A stretch of DNA of 64,000 nt from Thermodesulfobacterium sp. TA1 (GTDB lineage Bacteria; Desulfobacterota; Thermodesulfobacteria; Thermodesulfobacteriales; Thermodesulfobacteriaceae): positions 1,674,001-1,738,000 of the forward strand of contig NZ_CP043908.1 of assembly GCF_008630935.1 (NCBI RefSeq), written 5' to 3'. The notes beneath the pieces are model-generated. The model saw only the letters and a list, made by a program, of their open reading frames with translations, had not been told where the DNA came from and did not search any database. The translations under genes and the position numbers were made by a program. How positions within the stretch are numbered: the first letter of the stretch is position 1; every line of letters begins with the position of its first letter. Shown here one piece after another: positions 34,811 to 42,510 of the stretch.

Positions 34811-36958
34811 TTAAGTCCAAAATAGACTAAACATTTTTTTGGTTAAAGCTACTGTTTTGGGATGTCTGAGGATAAAAAGTTCCCCTCCTGCTAAAGCTAG
34901 ACACAAGGCAGTGATTGTCTCCATCATCACCCCTCTCATTTCAGCCTCTCCCATAAGCTCATCAGAAGGAAGGCTTACCTCTTTAGTTTTCCATACCTCT
35001 CTACCTATATTACAGATAAAAGGGTTTTGAAGCTTTTGGTCGTTGGCATAAAGGGCAGCAAGCCTTATTCTTTCCATCACAGAGTAGGTATATTCAAGCC
35101 CATATCCAAGAGCCCCTACAGAAGGGTCCATGATGATTTTTTCTAAAGGCACCCCTAAGTTTTCAAGTAAAATGTTTAACTGTTTGGCTATGTTTACATC
35201 GATAGGACTTTGGGCTATTACCGGCAGTTGATAACCCAAGGCCACCGCACCTAAAGTACGGTAATTTTCCTCAACTATAGGCCCAAAAAATACGTTGTCA
35301 TCTTTTATAACCTCTGCCACCTCTTTAAGCACTTCTGTGTCTTTTTCTGGATTATCACTCCCCCATATAATCAACGGGACCTCTACCGCTTCTCTAACCT
35401 TTTGTATAACCTTTTTGGCATGGTCTGGTCCCAAGTCTAAATAATTAGGGTCTGTACCTAATAAGTACACACAGATGGCTTCTGCCCCATATTCTTCTAC
35501 ACATTTTTTAGCCCAAGCCCCTGGGTCATGCCATACATCTCTAAAGTATTTAGCAACCACCTCTGGATAATCTTCCGGAACTACGTCTAAAACCTCCATA
35601 GCGACCTTTAACGGCTGGCCTAAATTACCCTCAAAGCCATGAAAAGGTAAAACCTCAGCTCCTCCGACGTTTAATGCTTTGTCTCCCTTTCCAAAGAATA
35701 TTTCTCTAATCTTGCCTGAACTAAGTTCACGATACAACTCTTCAGGAAGCCCTCTTATCCTTTCGGAAACACTGCGATATTCGCCTTTTATAATCTTTAT
35801 GGGTTCTGGCTTTGGAGCAGAAGTTTTTGCCTCGGGTTCCTTTACTAAAACCGGCTCTTTGGGCATTACTGAAACAACCGGTTTTTCTAAAGGCCTTTCT
35901 TTTACTGGCTCCTCCTTTTTCCCTGTAATTAAGGTTTCAAGCCTTAAAAGATGAGCTTTCAAGTTTTTTATCTCCTCTTCTAACTGCCTTTTATCTTCGT
36001 CTTTAAAAGAAAAGATCTTCTGCTCTTCTACGAGGTCTTCTGGAGGTAAGGGACGAGGATAAAAACCTGTTTTCTTAAGGATTTCAGGCAAGTACTCTTC
36101 CCAGCCTATAGCCATCAAATGAAATCCTCTTACTCCAGGAATTTCTTTTATTTTTTCTATCAACTCTACCGCTATCTGGATGCCTTCTTCTAAGGGGTCT
36201 TTAGCCTCGCGCATCCTTTTAACCAAATCTTCAGGAACGCAAGACCCTGGCAAATTGCTTTTAATATATTCGATCATACGAAAAGATTTAGGAGGAACGA
36301 TACCAGCCAAGATATATGCCTTTTCCGTAAGTCCTTCGTTGTGGGCGATATACATAAACTGTTTAAACTTGGTTACATCATAAACTAACTGAGTCTGAAT
36401 AAACTCAGCCCCTGCCCTAATTTTTTTAGCCAATCTTCTTACACGATATTCTGTTGGATCAGCAAAAGGGTTTTCTGTAGCCCCTAAAAAATAGGCTGGC
36501 CTTTCTCCCTTTATTTCTTCTCCGTTTAAAAACTTTCCTTCTTTAAGTTTATTAACCATCGCTATCAGCTGAACAGAGTCTAGATCAAACACCGGTTTTG
36601 CCTCGGGATGGTTACCAAACTTTGGATGGTCTCCTGTAGTGCAGAAAAGATTCTTTATTCCTAAGGCCCAAGCTCCAAGAAGGTCTGACTGCATAGCAAT
36701 CCGGTTTCTATCTCTACAGGTCATCTGCAGGATAGGCTCTATACCCTCAGACATAAGGGCTAAACAACCTGCTAAGCTTGAAAGCCTTACCATGGCAACT
36801 TGACAGTCAGTCACATTCGCTGCGTCTACATATCCTTTAAGCACCCTTGCCTTCTTTTTTAAAGGCTCAAGACTTGCGTTCTTCGGTGGAGCAAATTCAC
36901 AAGTAATAGCCATATAACCAGATTTTAAAACCCTTTCTAAATGACTTCTAAACCTCAC
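34811..36958 (-). CDS. metF-acsD: MetF-AcsD fusion: methylenetetrahydrofolate reductase plus corrinoid/iron-sulfur protein small subunit
   Basis: A single 715-codon frame. Residues 1-300 are a methylenetetrahydrofolate reductase TIM barrel (ITCEFAPPKNA, NVTDCQVAMVRLSS, LFCTTGDHPKFGNHPEA, FIQTQLVYD). Residues 318-345 look like a coiled coil and 346-390 form a Pro/Lys/Glu-rich linker. Residues 392-715 are a full AcsD domain (FGGAE-type opening NVGGAEVLPFHGFEG, LGTDPNYLDLGPDHA, SPIDVNIAKQLN, DPSVGALGYGLEYTYSVMERIR). The enzyme that makes methyl-H4folate is thus covalently tied to one subunit of the protein that receives the methyl group. The start is GTG with GGGAGAGG upstream. metV, the usual MetF partner, is immediately upstream. 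Confidence 0.92.
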   Translation of the reverse strand: MRFRSHLERVLKSGYMAITCEFAPPKNASLEPLKKKARVLKGYVDAANVTDCQVAMVRLSSLAGCLALMSEGIEPILQMTCRDRNRIAMQSDLLGAWALGIKNLFCTTGDHPKFGNHPEAKPVFDLDSVQLIAMVNKLKEGKFLNGEEIKGERPAYFLGATENPFADPTEYRVRRLAKKIRAGAEFIQTQLVYDVTKFKQFMYIAHNEGLTEKAYILAGIVPPKSFRMIEYIKSNLPGSCVPEDLVKRMREAKDPLEEGIQIAVELIEKIKEIPGVRGFHLMAIGWEEYLPEILKKTGFYPRPLPPEDLVEEQKIFSFKDEDKRQLEEEIKNLKAHLLRLETLITGKKEEPVKERPLEKPVVSVMPKEPVLVKEPEAKTSAPKPEPIKIIKGEYRSVSERIRGLPEELYRELSSGKIREIFFGKGDKALNVGGAEVLPFHGFEGNLGQPLKVAMEVLDVVPEDYPEVVAKYFRDVWHDPGAWAKKCVEEYGAEAICVYLLGTDPNYLDLGPDHAKKVIQKVREAVEVPLIIWGSDNPEKDTEVLKEVAEVIKDDNVFFGPIVEENYRTLGAVALGYQLPVIAQSPIDVNIAKQLNILLENLGVPLEKIIMDPSVGALGYGLEYTYSVMERIRLAALYANDQKLQNPFICNIGREVWKTKEVSLPSDELMGEAEMRGVMMETITALCLALAGGELFILRHPKTVALTKKMFSLFWT

Positions 36959-36971
36959 CTGACCTCTCCCA

Positions 36972-37640
36972 TTAAAATGTTAGGTCTTCCCTTTCTCTTT
37001 TTCTTGGACCTTCTCCGTAGGTTGTCCTCCAATCCTTTGGAGGAAAAATCTCATCAAGATTGTTAAGTTCTCCTCTATTTTGGAGTCTCGTAACGATTTC
37101 ATACCAAACACAAGGTATTTCCGGATTGACCTCGCATCTTTCTGTTTGAGACCCTCCACATGGTCCATTCAAAAGGCCTTTAGGACATCTGGCAATCGGA
37201 CAAAGCCCTGCAGTCTTATCGATAAAACAATCTCCGCAGGCTCGGCATCTCTCCTCCCAGACCCCAACCCCAAGATGTGCTCCTATAAACAAGGTATCGG
37301 TTCCAGGATAAACCCTTAACTCAGGATAAAGGTCGGCTATTAAGTTTACTCCTACCCCACAAGCTAAGCTTAATACTGCGTCGGCTTCTTTAGCAACCTC
37401 AGGTAAACCCTTTAATCCTACAGGATCACACTGCCTGATAAGGGTTTTTCCAACTGCGGTAAACTTTTTATCCTCCTTTGCCGCTATAAGGTTTAAACTT
37501 GAAACCAAAAGCTTTACCTCCCGGTCCCCTCCGGTAGCACAAATCCCAGAACATCCTCTACAGCCTAAAACTAAAACCTTTTTAAACTTACTTAAAATTT
37601 CCCAAAGTTTTTCTACAGGTTTTAACTCAGTAATTACCAT
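36972..37640 (-). CDS. metV: MetV, cysteine-rich partner of methylenetetrahydrofolate reductase
   Basis: Small zinc/iron-sulfur subunit that in acetogens forms the MetVF core enzyme. The 222 residues are rich in Cys: VLGCRGCSGICATGGDREV near the N-terminus, and CRACGDCFI, LCPIARCPKGLLNGPCGG and CEVNPEIPCVWYE towards the C-terminus, which matches the MTHFR C-terminal zinc-binding family. It sits 13 nt upstream of metF-acsD and 12 nt downstream of an MvhD-like gene, as in clusters where MetVF accepts electrons through Hdr/Mvh-type proteins. Confidence 0.88.
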   Translation of the reverse strand: MVITELKPVEKLWEILSKFKKVLVLGCRGCSGICATGGDREVKLLVSSLNLIAAKEDKKFTAVGKTLIRQCDPVGLKGLPEVAKEADAVLSLACGVGVNLIADLYPELRVYPGTDTLFIGAHLGVGVWEERCRACGDCFIDKTAGLCPIARCPKGLLNGPCGGSQTERCEVNPEIPCVWYEIVTRLQNRGELNNLDEIFPPKDWRTTYGEGPRKREREDLTF

Positions 37641-37652
37641 AAGCCTTCTCCG

Positions 37653-37988
37653 TTAAACTTTAAAAACCTCTTTCCACAAAGCATCTTCCTTTTCTTTACT
37701 AAAATAATCAAACCTTATCCTGTAGTCTTCTGCCCATCTTCCTAAAAATTTTTTTATGGTCTCTATCCTTTTTTCTGCCCTAAGATTTCCTATCCTTCCC
37801 TTACATATACCTTTTTTACAGGCTAAAACAAACACCTGCTGAAATCCCTCTTCCAAAACTTTCAACAACTCAACTGAAGTTAAACTTCCTGCACAGTCTA
37901 AAGTTTTAAAAACTATGTTTTCTTTTTCCTTAAACCTTTCTTCTAACCCAAGCTCCTTGCAACCAAAAACCAAAGTCTTTATCTTCAT
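37653..37988 (-). CDS. MvhD/FlpD-like small electron-transfer protein
   Basis: The 111-residue protein resembles the MvhD/FlpD family (hydrogenase iron-sulfur subunit, PF02662), which carries a [2Fe-2S] cluster and links HdrA-type flavoproteins to electron donors. Candidate ligands are C10, C32, C57 and C62, in the family pattern LDCAG...GFQQVFVLACKKGICKGRIGN; the GN after the fourth cysteine is typical. It is shorter and more divergent than MvhD proper (about 130-140 aa). Between metV and a CooS-like ferredoxin protein, it probably belongs to the electron path for methylene-H4folate reduction. No HdrA is encoded nearby. Confidence 0.65.
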   Translation of the reverse strand: MKIKTLVFGCKELGLEERFKEKENIVFKTLDCAGSLTSVELLKVLEEGFQQVFVLACKKGICKGRIGNLRAEKRIETIKKFLGRWAEDYRIRFDYFSKEKEDALWKEVFKV

Positions 37989-38004
37989 TCTTCCTCCATA
38001 AGGG

Positions 38005-39474
38005 TTAAACGACCTTAATGGTTATTGCCTCAGAAGGACATTCTCCCACACAAACACCACAACCTGTACATCTTTGCAAATCTATTAAAAGGCTGTTTAA
38101 ACCATGGTCTATAAAAATGGCGGAAAAAGGACAGACCTTTAAACAGGCAAAACAGGTGATACACCTTTGTCGGTTTAGCTCAGCTATTTTTAGCGGTGAA
38201 ACCTTAGAGGGGAACCTATTCCTTATACTTTGTAAAACCACCTTTTGATAAAAAGATATATGCTCTGAAGAAGATAAAGCCCTCCTCATTTCCATGTCAA
38301 AAAGCACACGAGGCTTTGGCTGTTCTATACCTAAAGCTTTTCTTTTTGCTTCTATCTTTTGCAAAATGACTTCTAAAATCGGTTCTATCGGGCTAACCCC
38401 TTCAAAAAAGGTAAACCCTTTACTAAACAGATTAAAAGGTAAAAACTCCTTTCCTATACCTAAAACCTCTACCCCTAAACCTAAAAAGGCTGGAATAAAA
38501 AGCCCTGGGGTTTCCCCTTTGAGATGTTTCTCAGAACAGTTTAAAACCACCAAAGGTAGTTCTGCAAAAGTTTTTCCTAAACCTCCATAAGATACCATTT
38601 CCGACATGATAGAAAAAACCTCAGCCTGTCCTCTTAAACCTAATACCGGAGGCAACCCAAAAGCTTCTAAAAACTCTCTAAGCCTATCCCCAGCCTCCTC
38701 CATCCACTCAAAAAAAATTGCCTTTTTCTTTCCGTTTTCTTTTGTATCTCCTTTTACATACCATACCCATATGTTTTCTTTTAAAAGTCCTTTAATTAAA
38801 GAAACATAAGGTTCTTCTAAAAAAGAGCCTTCAAATAATACCAAACCTTTTAGATAGCCTGCTTTTAAGTTTTCATTAATAGGACCTAAGGAAGCCCGAA
38901 AAGTTCCCCCAAGGGTGTGCATCAAGTCTTCACATCCGATCCCTTCTATAAACCTTTCCTTTTCCTCTTCTTCTATGTCTTCCTCAACAAAACTCAACCC
39001 AAGACCCTGAAAACAAGACCTAAAAATTTCTACCCCAAAAACATAAGCCAAAGAAAGCTTCATCAACTGTTTATTAAAAGTAGCTTCTTCTATCTTTTTA
39101 GAAAAAATCTGATCATAGGTAAAAGCTATTTCTTTTTCTATACCATCAGGTAAAAGCCCTTGGTCTTTTAGCTGAAAAAACATCTCTTGAGGAAAGAAAA
39201 CACCTGCCTGGTTTAGCAGGTTATTATCAGTAAAAAGTCTTAAAAGTTTTTTTATGGTTTCACTCAACAAAACCCTTTCGGGAAGATTAGCCTCTAATCC
39301 TAAAAGGCGAATTAAAAGATTTAATTTTTCTGGTTTTTTTAAAGATATAGAATTTCCAGAAAATAAGGCTTTTTCTATTTTAAACAGATATCCTTTAAGC
39401 TTAAAAAGATGTAAACCGTAGTCCTTAACCAGACTTAACCCTAAGTCTTTTAACTGTTCCTTAGCGTCTAACAA
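38005..39474 (-). CDS. CooS/AcsA-like protein lacking cluster ligands, with C-terminal two-cluster ferredoxin domain
   Basis: Not a recognised named protein. Residues about 100-370 read like a Ni-CO dehydrogenase catalytic subunit: LLPDGIEKEIAFTY recalls the conserved ILPxGIDREIxE segment, LMKLSLAYVFGVEIF the LaDGWGGSMIA segment, and FGLPPVLGLRGQAEV the PPVLHxGSCVDN segment. The cysteines and histidine that ligate the C-cluster there are replaced (RGQAEV for GSCVDN), the tGC motif is replaced by YVKGDT, and the N-terminus has none of the B- and D-cluster cysteines. Residues 438-479 hold two ferredoxin motifs (C438, C441, C444, C448 and C469, C472, C475, C479). It should not oxidise CO. A role as electron carrier or as structural stand-in for CODH is inference. 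TTG start behind GAGGT. Confidence 0.7.
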   Translation of the reverse strand: MLDAKEQLKDLGLSLVKDYGLHLFKLKGYLFKIEKALFSGNSISLKKPEKLNLLIRLLGLEANLPERVLLSETIKKLLRLFTDNNLLNQAGVFFPQEMFFQLKDQGLLPDGIEKEIAFTYDQIFSKKIEEATFNKQLMKLSLAYVFGVEIFRSCFQGLGLSFVEEDIEEEEKERFIEGIGCEDLMHTLGGTFRASLGPINENLKAGYLKGLVLFEGSFLEEPYVSLIKGLLKENIWVWYVKGDTKENGKKKAIFFEWMEEAGDRLREFLEAFGLPPVLGLRGQAEVFSIMSEMVSYGGLGKTFAELPLVVLNCSEKHLKGETPGLFIPAFLGLGVEVLGIGKEFLPFNLFSKGFTFFEGVSPIEPILEVILQKIEAKRKALGIEQPKPRVLFDMEMRRALSSSEHISFYQKVVLQSIRNRFPSKVSPLKIAELNRQRCITCFACLKVCPFSAIFIDHGLNSLLIDLQRCTGCGVCVGECPSEAITIKVV

Positions 39475-39505
39475 GGTATACCTCGGCTAAAAAAATTTTA
39501 AAGTT

Positions 39506-39514
39506 ATTATAACA
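39506..39514 (-). promoter_or_regulatory. Extended -10 promoter before the CooS-like gene
   Basis: On the minus strand TGT immediately precedes TATAAT (39506-39511), an extended -10 element, about 32 nt upstream of the TTG start at 39474. No good -35 match is seen. It would allow the acs/met half of the run to be expressed apart from fhs-folD. Confidence 0.4.
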
Positions 39515-39551
39515 TATCTATACCAAAAGACTATAAAAAATCGAGATTTTA

Positions 39552-40457
39552 CTAAAACTGAACTTCTGATGGAAGTCCTTTTATGGCTTTAGCCGCCTCT
39601 AAGGTATTTTTCATCAGCATGGTAATCGTCATCGGACCAACTCCTCCAGGAACCGGGGTAATCAAAGAGGCTTTTTGTTTAACCGTTTCAAAGTCTACAT
39701 CTCCGCAAAGGATAGGTTTGCCTTCAGGAGAAGTTCCGATCCTATTAACCCCTACATCTATCACCACCACCCCTTCTTTTACCATGTCTGCTGTAATAAA
39801 CCTTGGTCTACCGGCTGCTACTATCAGGATGTCTGCTCTTCTGGTATGAAAAACAAGGTCTTTAGTAGCGGTATGACAAACCGTAACCGTTGCATTACCT
39901 ACAGGTTTAAGCTTTTGCATAAGAAGTATGGCTAAAGGTTTACCTACGATGTTACTTCTTCCGATGATAACCACCTCTTTACCCTCTACCTCTACTCCAG
40001 CTTCTTTTAAAAGAAGCAAAATACCGTAAGGTGTGCAAGGAATAAACGTAGGACTACCCATAACCAACCTTCCTAAGTTAAAAGGATGAAAACCGTCTAC
40101 GTCTTTCTCAGGGTTTATGGTGCAAATTACCTTTTTTTCGTCTATATGCTTAGGGAGGGGAAGCTGAACCAAAATACCATGGATGTTTGGGTCTTGGTTA
40201 TAGCGCTCTATAAGGGCTAATAGTTCTTTTTCTGAAATGTCTCTTGGAAGGGTTTCTTGCACTGAATAAAAACTTAATTCTTTAGCTAATCTTTGTTTAG
40301 CGGTAACATAAGAAACTGAAGCTGGATTGTCTCCTACCAAAATAGTAACCAAACCTGGAGTTATTTTATGTTTTTCTTTTAACTCTTCTACCTCTTTTTT
40401 AATTTGTTCTCTTATTTTTTTTGCTACTTCTGTCCCTTTTAAAATTTTAGCCTCCAT
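39552..40457 (-). CDS. folD: Bifunctional methylenetetrahydrofolate dehydrogenase / methenyltetrahydrofolate cyclohydrolase FolD
   Basis: Second and third steps of the methyl branch. The 301-residue protein has the catalytic YVTAKQRLAKEL (Tyr and Lys) near residue 50, ILVQLPLPKHID near residue 95, DVDGFHPFNLGRL near residue 120 and the NADP-binding VVIIGRSNIVGKPLA near residue 163. The C-terminal TPVPGGVGPMTITMLM is standard. Encoded 14 nt after fhs. Confidence 0.95.
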   Translation of the reverse strand: MEAKILKGTEVAKKIREQIKKEVEELKEKHKITPGLVTILVGDNPASVSYVTAKQRLAKELSFYSVQETLPRDISEKELLALIERYNQDPNIHGILVQLPLPKHIDEKKVICTINPEKDVDGFHPFNLGRLVMGSPTFIPCTPYGILLLLKEAGVEVEGKEVVIIGRSNIVGKPLAILLMQKLKPVGNATVTVCHTATKDLVFHTRRADILIVAAGRPRFITADMVKEGVVVIDVGVNRIGTSPEGKPILCGDVDFETVKQKASLITPVPGGVGPMTITMLMKNTLEAAKAIKGLPSEVQF

Positions 40458-40471
40458 AGTCTTTAACCCCT

Positions 40472-42238
40472 TTATTCAATTCCTATAATTTTTCCTGTTT
40501 TTAAATCAACCTCTATCTTACGAAACCTTGGATTGGAAACCGTTCCAGGCATAAGGTTTATCTCACCAGAAATAGGAACTATTAACCTTGCCCCTCTAAA
40601 AACCATGATATCTCTCACGTTAAAAACCCAATCTTTAGGAACCCCTCTTAATTTAGGATTGTCTGAAAGTGAAAGACTGGTTTTAGCCATACAAACAAAA
40701 AGCTCTGAAAGGTCTTCGTTTTTAAGTTGGTTTAGTTTTTGTTCGGCTAAGGGAGAAAAGCATACCTCTTTTGCTCCATATATTTCTTTCGCGATTTTCT
40801 CTATTTTAGCCTGCAAAGTTTCTTTGCTTTCATAAAGAAAAGAAAAATTGTTTGGGGTTTCGCAGGCCTCTATCACTGCCTCAGCCAGTTCAAGGGCTCC
40901 TTCTCCTCCTTTTAACCAGTGGTCTGAACAAACCGCAACCACTCCCATTTCTTGGCAAAATCTTTTAACCACCTCTATTTCTTCTTTAAAATCATAGGTA
41001 AACCGATTGATACAAACTACAGGTTTTATACCGCTTTTTTGGATGATGTTTATACAGTGGGATAAAAGCTCACATCCTTTTTCTACTAAGTCTGGTCTTA
41101 AAGATTGATACTCTTGGGGAAGAGGTTTATTTTTTTGAGGTATAGGTGCTCCTCCGTGGTATTTTAAAGCCCTTAAAGTAACTACCAATACCACAGCCTG
41201 AGGAGAAAGACCAGATAACCTACATTTAATATTCCAAAACTTTTCATACCCTATTTCTGCCCCAAAACCCGATTCAGTTATATGATAGTCTGAGAGTTTT
41301 AATCCTAAATAGTCTGCGATGATAGAAGATTGTCCTAAAGCTATGTTGGCAAAAGGCCCGGTGTGGATAAAAACAGGTTGACCTTCCATCGTTTGAGCAA
41401 GGGTGGGATTTATAGCCTCTACCAACCAAGCTGTCATCGCTCCTGCTACTTCCAAGTCTTCAGCGGTGATAGGTTTTCCCTTTTTATCATAAGCTAACAC
41501 TATATTGCCTACCCTTTGTCTTAAATCTTTTAAATCTTTAACAATAGAAAGAATGGCCATCAGTTCTGAAGCAGGTGCTATCCAAAACTTACTTTCCATC
41601 AAAACGCCATCTTTTTTTTCACCAAGACCTATCAGCACCTTTCTTAAAGCCTGGGCACAAAAGTCTATTATCCAGGGAAACTCTACTCTTTTTGGGTCTA
41701 TGTTAAGTCTTTTGAGCCCTATTTTTGCAAACTCTTCATCTGAATACATCTCTTCGTAGTGGAGCCTTGAGGTAAGGGCTACCATGCCAAGGTTATGGGC
41801 GTTCATCACGGCGTTTATATCTCCGGTGAGCCCAAAAGAAATTTTTTCTAAAGGTATTACTTGAGATAAACCACCTCCAGTCCCTCCTCCTTTAAGGTTA
41901 AACGTAGGACCTGAAGAAGGCTGTCTAATAGCACCACTTACTTTTTTTCCTTTTTTAGCCAAACCCTGGATAAGACCTATGGTGGTAGTAGTTTTACCTT
42001 CTCCAAAAGGAGTGGGAACTATAGCCGTAACGTTTATATACTTACCATTAGGCTTGTTTTTTAACCTTTTCATTACTTTAGCATAATCAACCTTAGCCAG
42101 ATAGTAGCCATAAGGGATAAGCTCTTCTGGTAAGATCCCAGCCTCTTCTGCAAGTTCAAAAACTTTTTTCATTTGTTTCTCAGCTTGATAGGCTATCTCC
42201 CAGGTAGACATCTTCGTTGGGTCTGTTTTTCTTTTCAT
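40472..42238 (-). CDS. fhs: Formate-tetrahydrofolate ligase Fhs
   Basis: ATP-dependent activation of formate to 10-formyl-H4folate, entry to the methyl branch. The 588-residue protein is slightly longer than usual (about 556). The nucleotide-binding segment TPFGEGKTTTTIGL near residue 75, GGGTGGGLSQVIPLE, FGAEIGYEKFWNIKC and the C-terminal GEINLMPGTVSNPRF are clear. First gene of the minus-strand run, behind a consensus-like promoter. Confidence 0.95.
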   Translation of the reverse strand: MKRKTDPTKMSTWEIAYQAEKQMKKVFELAEEAGILPEELIPYGYYLAKVDYAKVMKRLKNKPNGKYINVTAIVPTPFGEGKTTTTIGLIQGLAKKGKKVSGAIRQPSSGPTFNLKGGGTGGGLSQVIPLEKISFGLTGDINAVMNAHNLGMVALTSRLHYEEMYSDEEFAKIGLKRLNIDPKRVEFPWIIDFCAQALRKVLIGLGEKKDGVLMESKFWIAPASELMAILSIVKDLKDLRQRVGNIVLAYDKKGKPITAEDLEVAGAMTAWLVEAINPTLAQTMEGQPVFIHTGPFANIALGQSSIIADYLGLKLSDYHITESGFGAEIGYEKFWNIKCRLSGLSPQAVVLVVTLRALKYHGGAPIPQKNKPLPQEYQSLRPDLVEKGCELLSHCINIIQKSGIKPVVCINRFTYDFKEEIEVVKRFCQEMGVVAVCSDHWLKGGEGALELAEAVIEACETPNNFSFLYESKETLQAKIEKIAKEIYGAKEVCFSPLAEQKLNQLKNEDLSELFVCMAKTSLSLSDNPKLRGVPKDWVFNVRDIMVFRGARLIVPISGEINLMPGTVSNPRFRKIEVDLKTGKIIGIE

Positions 42239-42271
42239 AAAAACCTCTTATTTCCTGTCTTTAGCCTATAT

Positions 42272-42300
42272 GTTTTATAACAAAAACCTGATTTCGTCAA
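42272..42300 (-). promoter_or_regulatory. Promoter for fhs and the Wood-Ljungdahl run
   Basis: On the minus strand TTGACG (42295-42300) and TAAAAC (42272-42277) are 17 nt apart, about 34 nt upstream of the fhs ATG. The -10 is a moderate match. Confidence 0.5.
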
Positions 42301-42331
42301 TCTAAAAATAAAACATTATATCCCTTTTAAT

Positions 42332-42349
42332 CCTTTTATTGTGTAAAAA
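42332..42349. repeat. Solitary IS256-like terminal repeat remnant
   Basis: An 18-nt stretch, CCTTTTATTGTGTAAAAA, is identical to the inner part of the right terminal repeat of the three IS256-like copies in this window (for example 52525-52542). It is preceded by ATCCCTTTTAAT, resembling a duplicated outer part of the same repeat. No transposase sequence adjoins it, so it looks like the scar of a lost copy between the fhs and M16 peptidase promoters. Confidence 0.5.
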
Positions 42350-42366
42350 CTTCTTGAAGCGCTCGG

Positions 42367-42384
42367 TTTTTAAAGCTTTAAAAA
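42367..42384. promoter_or_regulatory. 18-bp perfect palindrome between divergent genes
   Basis: TTTTTAAAGCTTTAAAAA is self-complementary over its whole length and lies between the divergent fhs and M16 peptidase genes. It could be an operator or simply AT-rich dyad; function unknown. Confidence 0.3.
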
Positions 42385-42510
42385 TAAGAAAAGAAAATAA
42401 ACTCCCTTAAAAGGGCAACCCAATCTCTTAACAGTGCTTTTTGTGGATAAAATTTAGATATGTGTTATTATTATTCTTAATTAATTTTTTTTTAAACATG
42501 AGGTCTGGAA

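Noticed and set aside
38294-38590. Plus-strand ORF inside the CooS-like gene
   Set aside because: Antisense shadow of the coding frame on the minus strand; no ribosome site or family signature. The many similar antisense frames across the window were discarded for the same reason.
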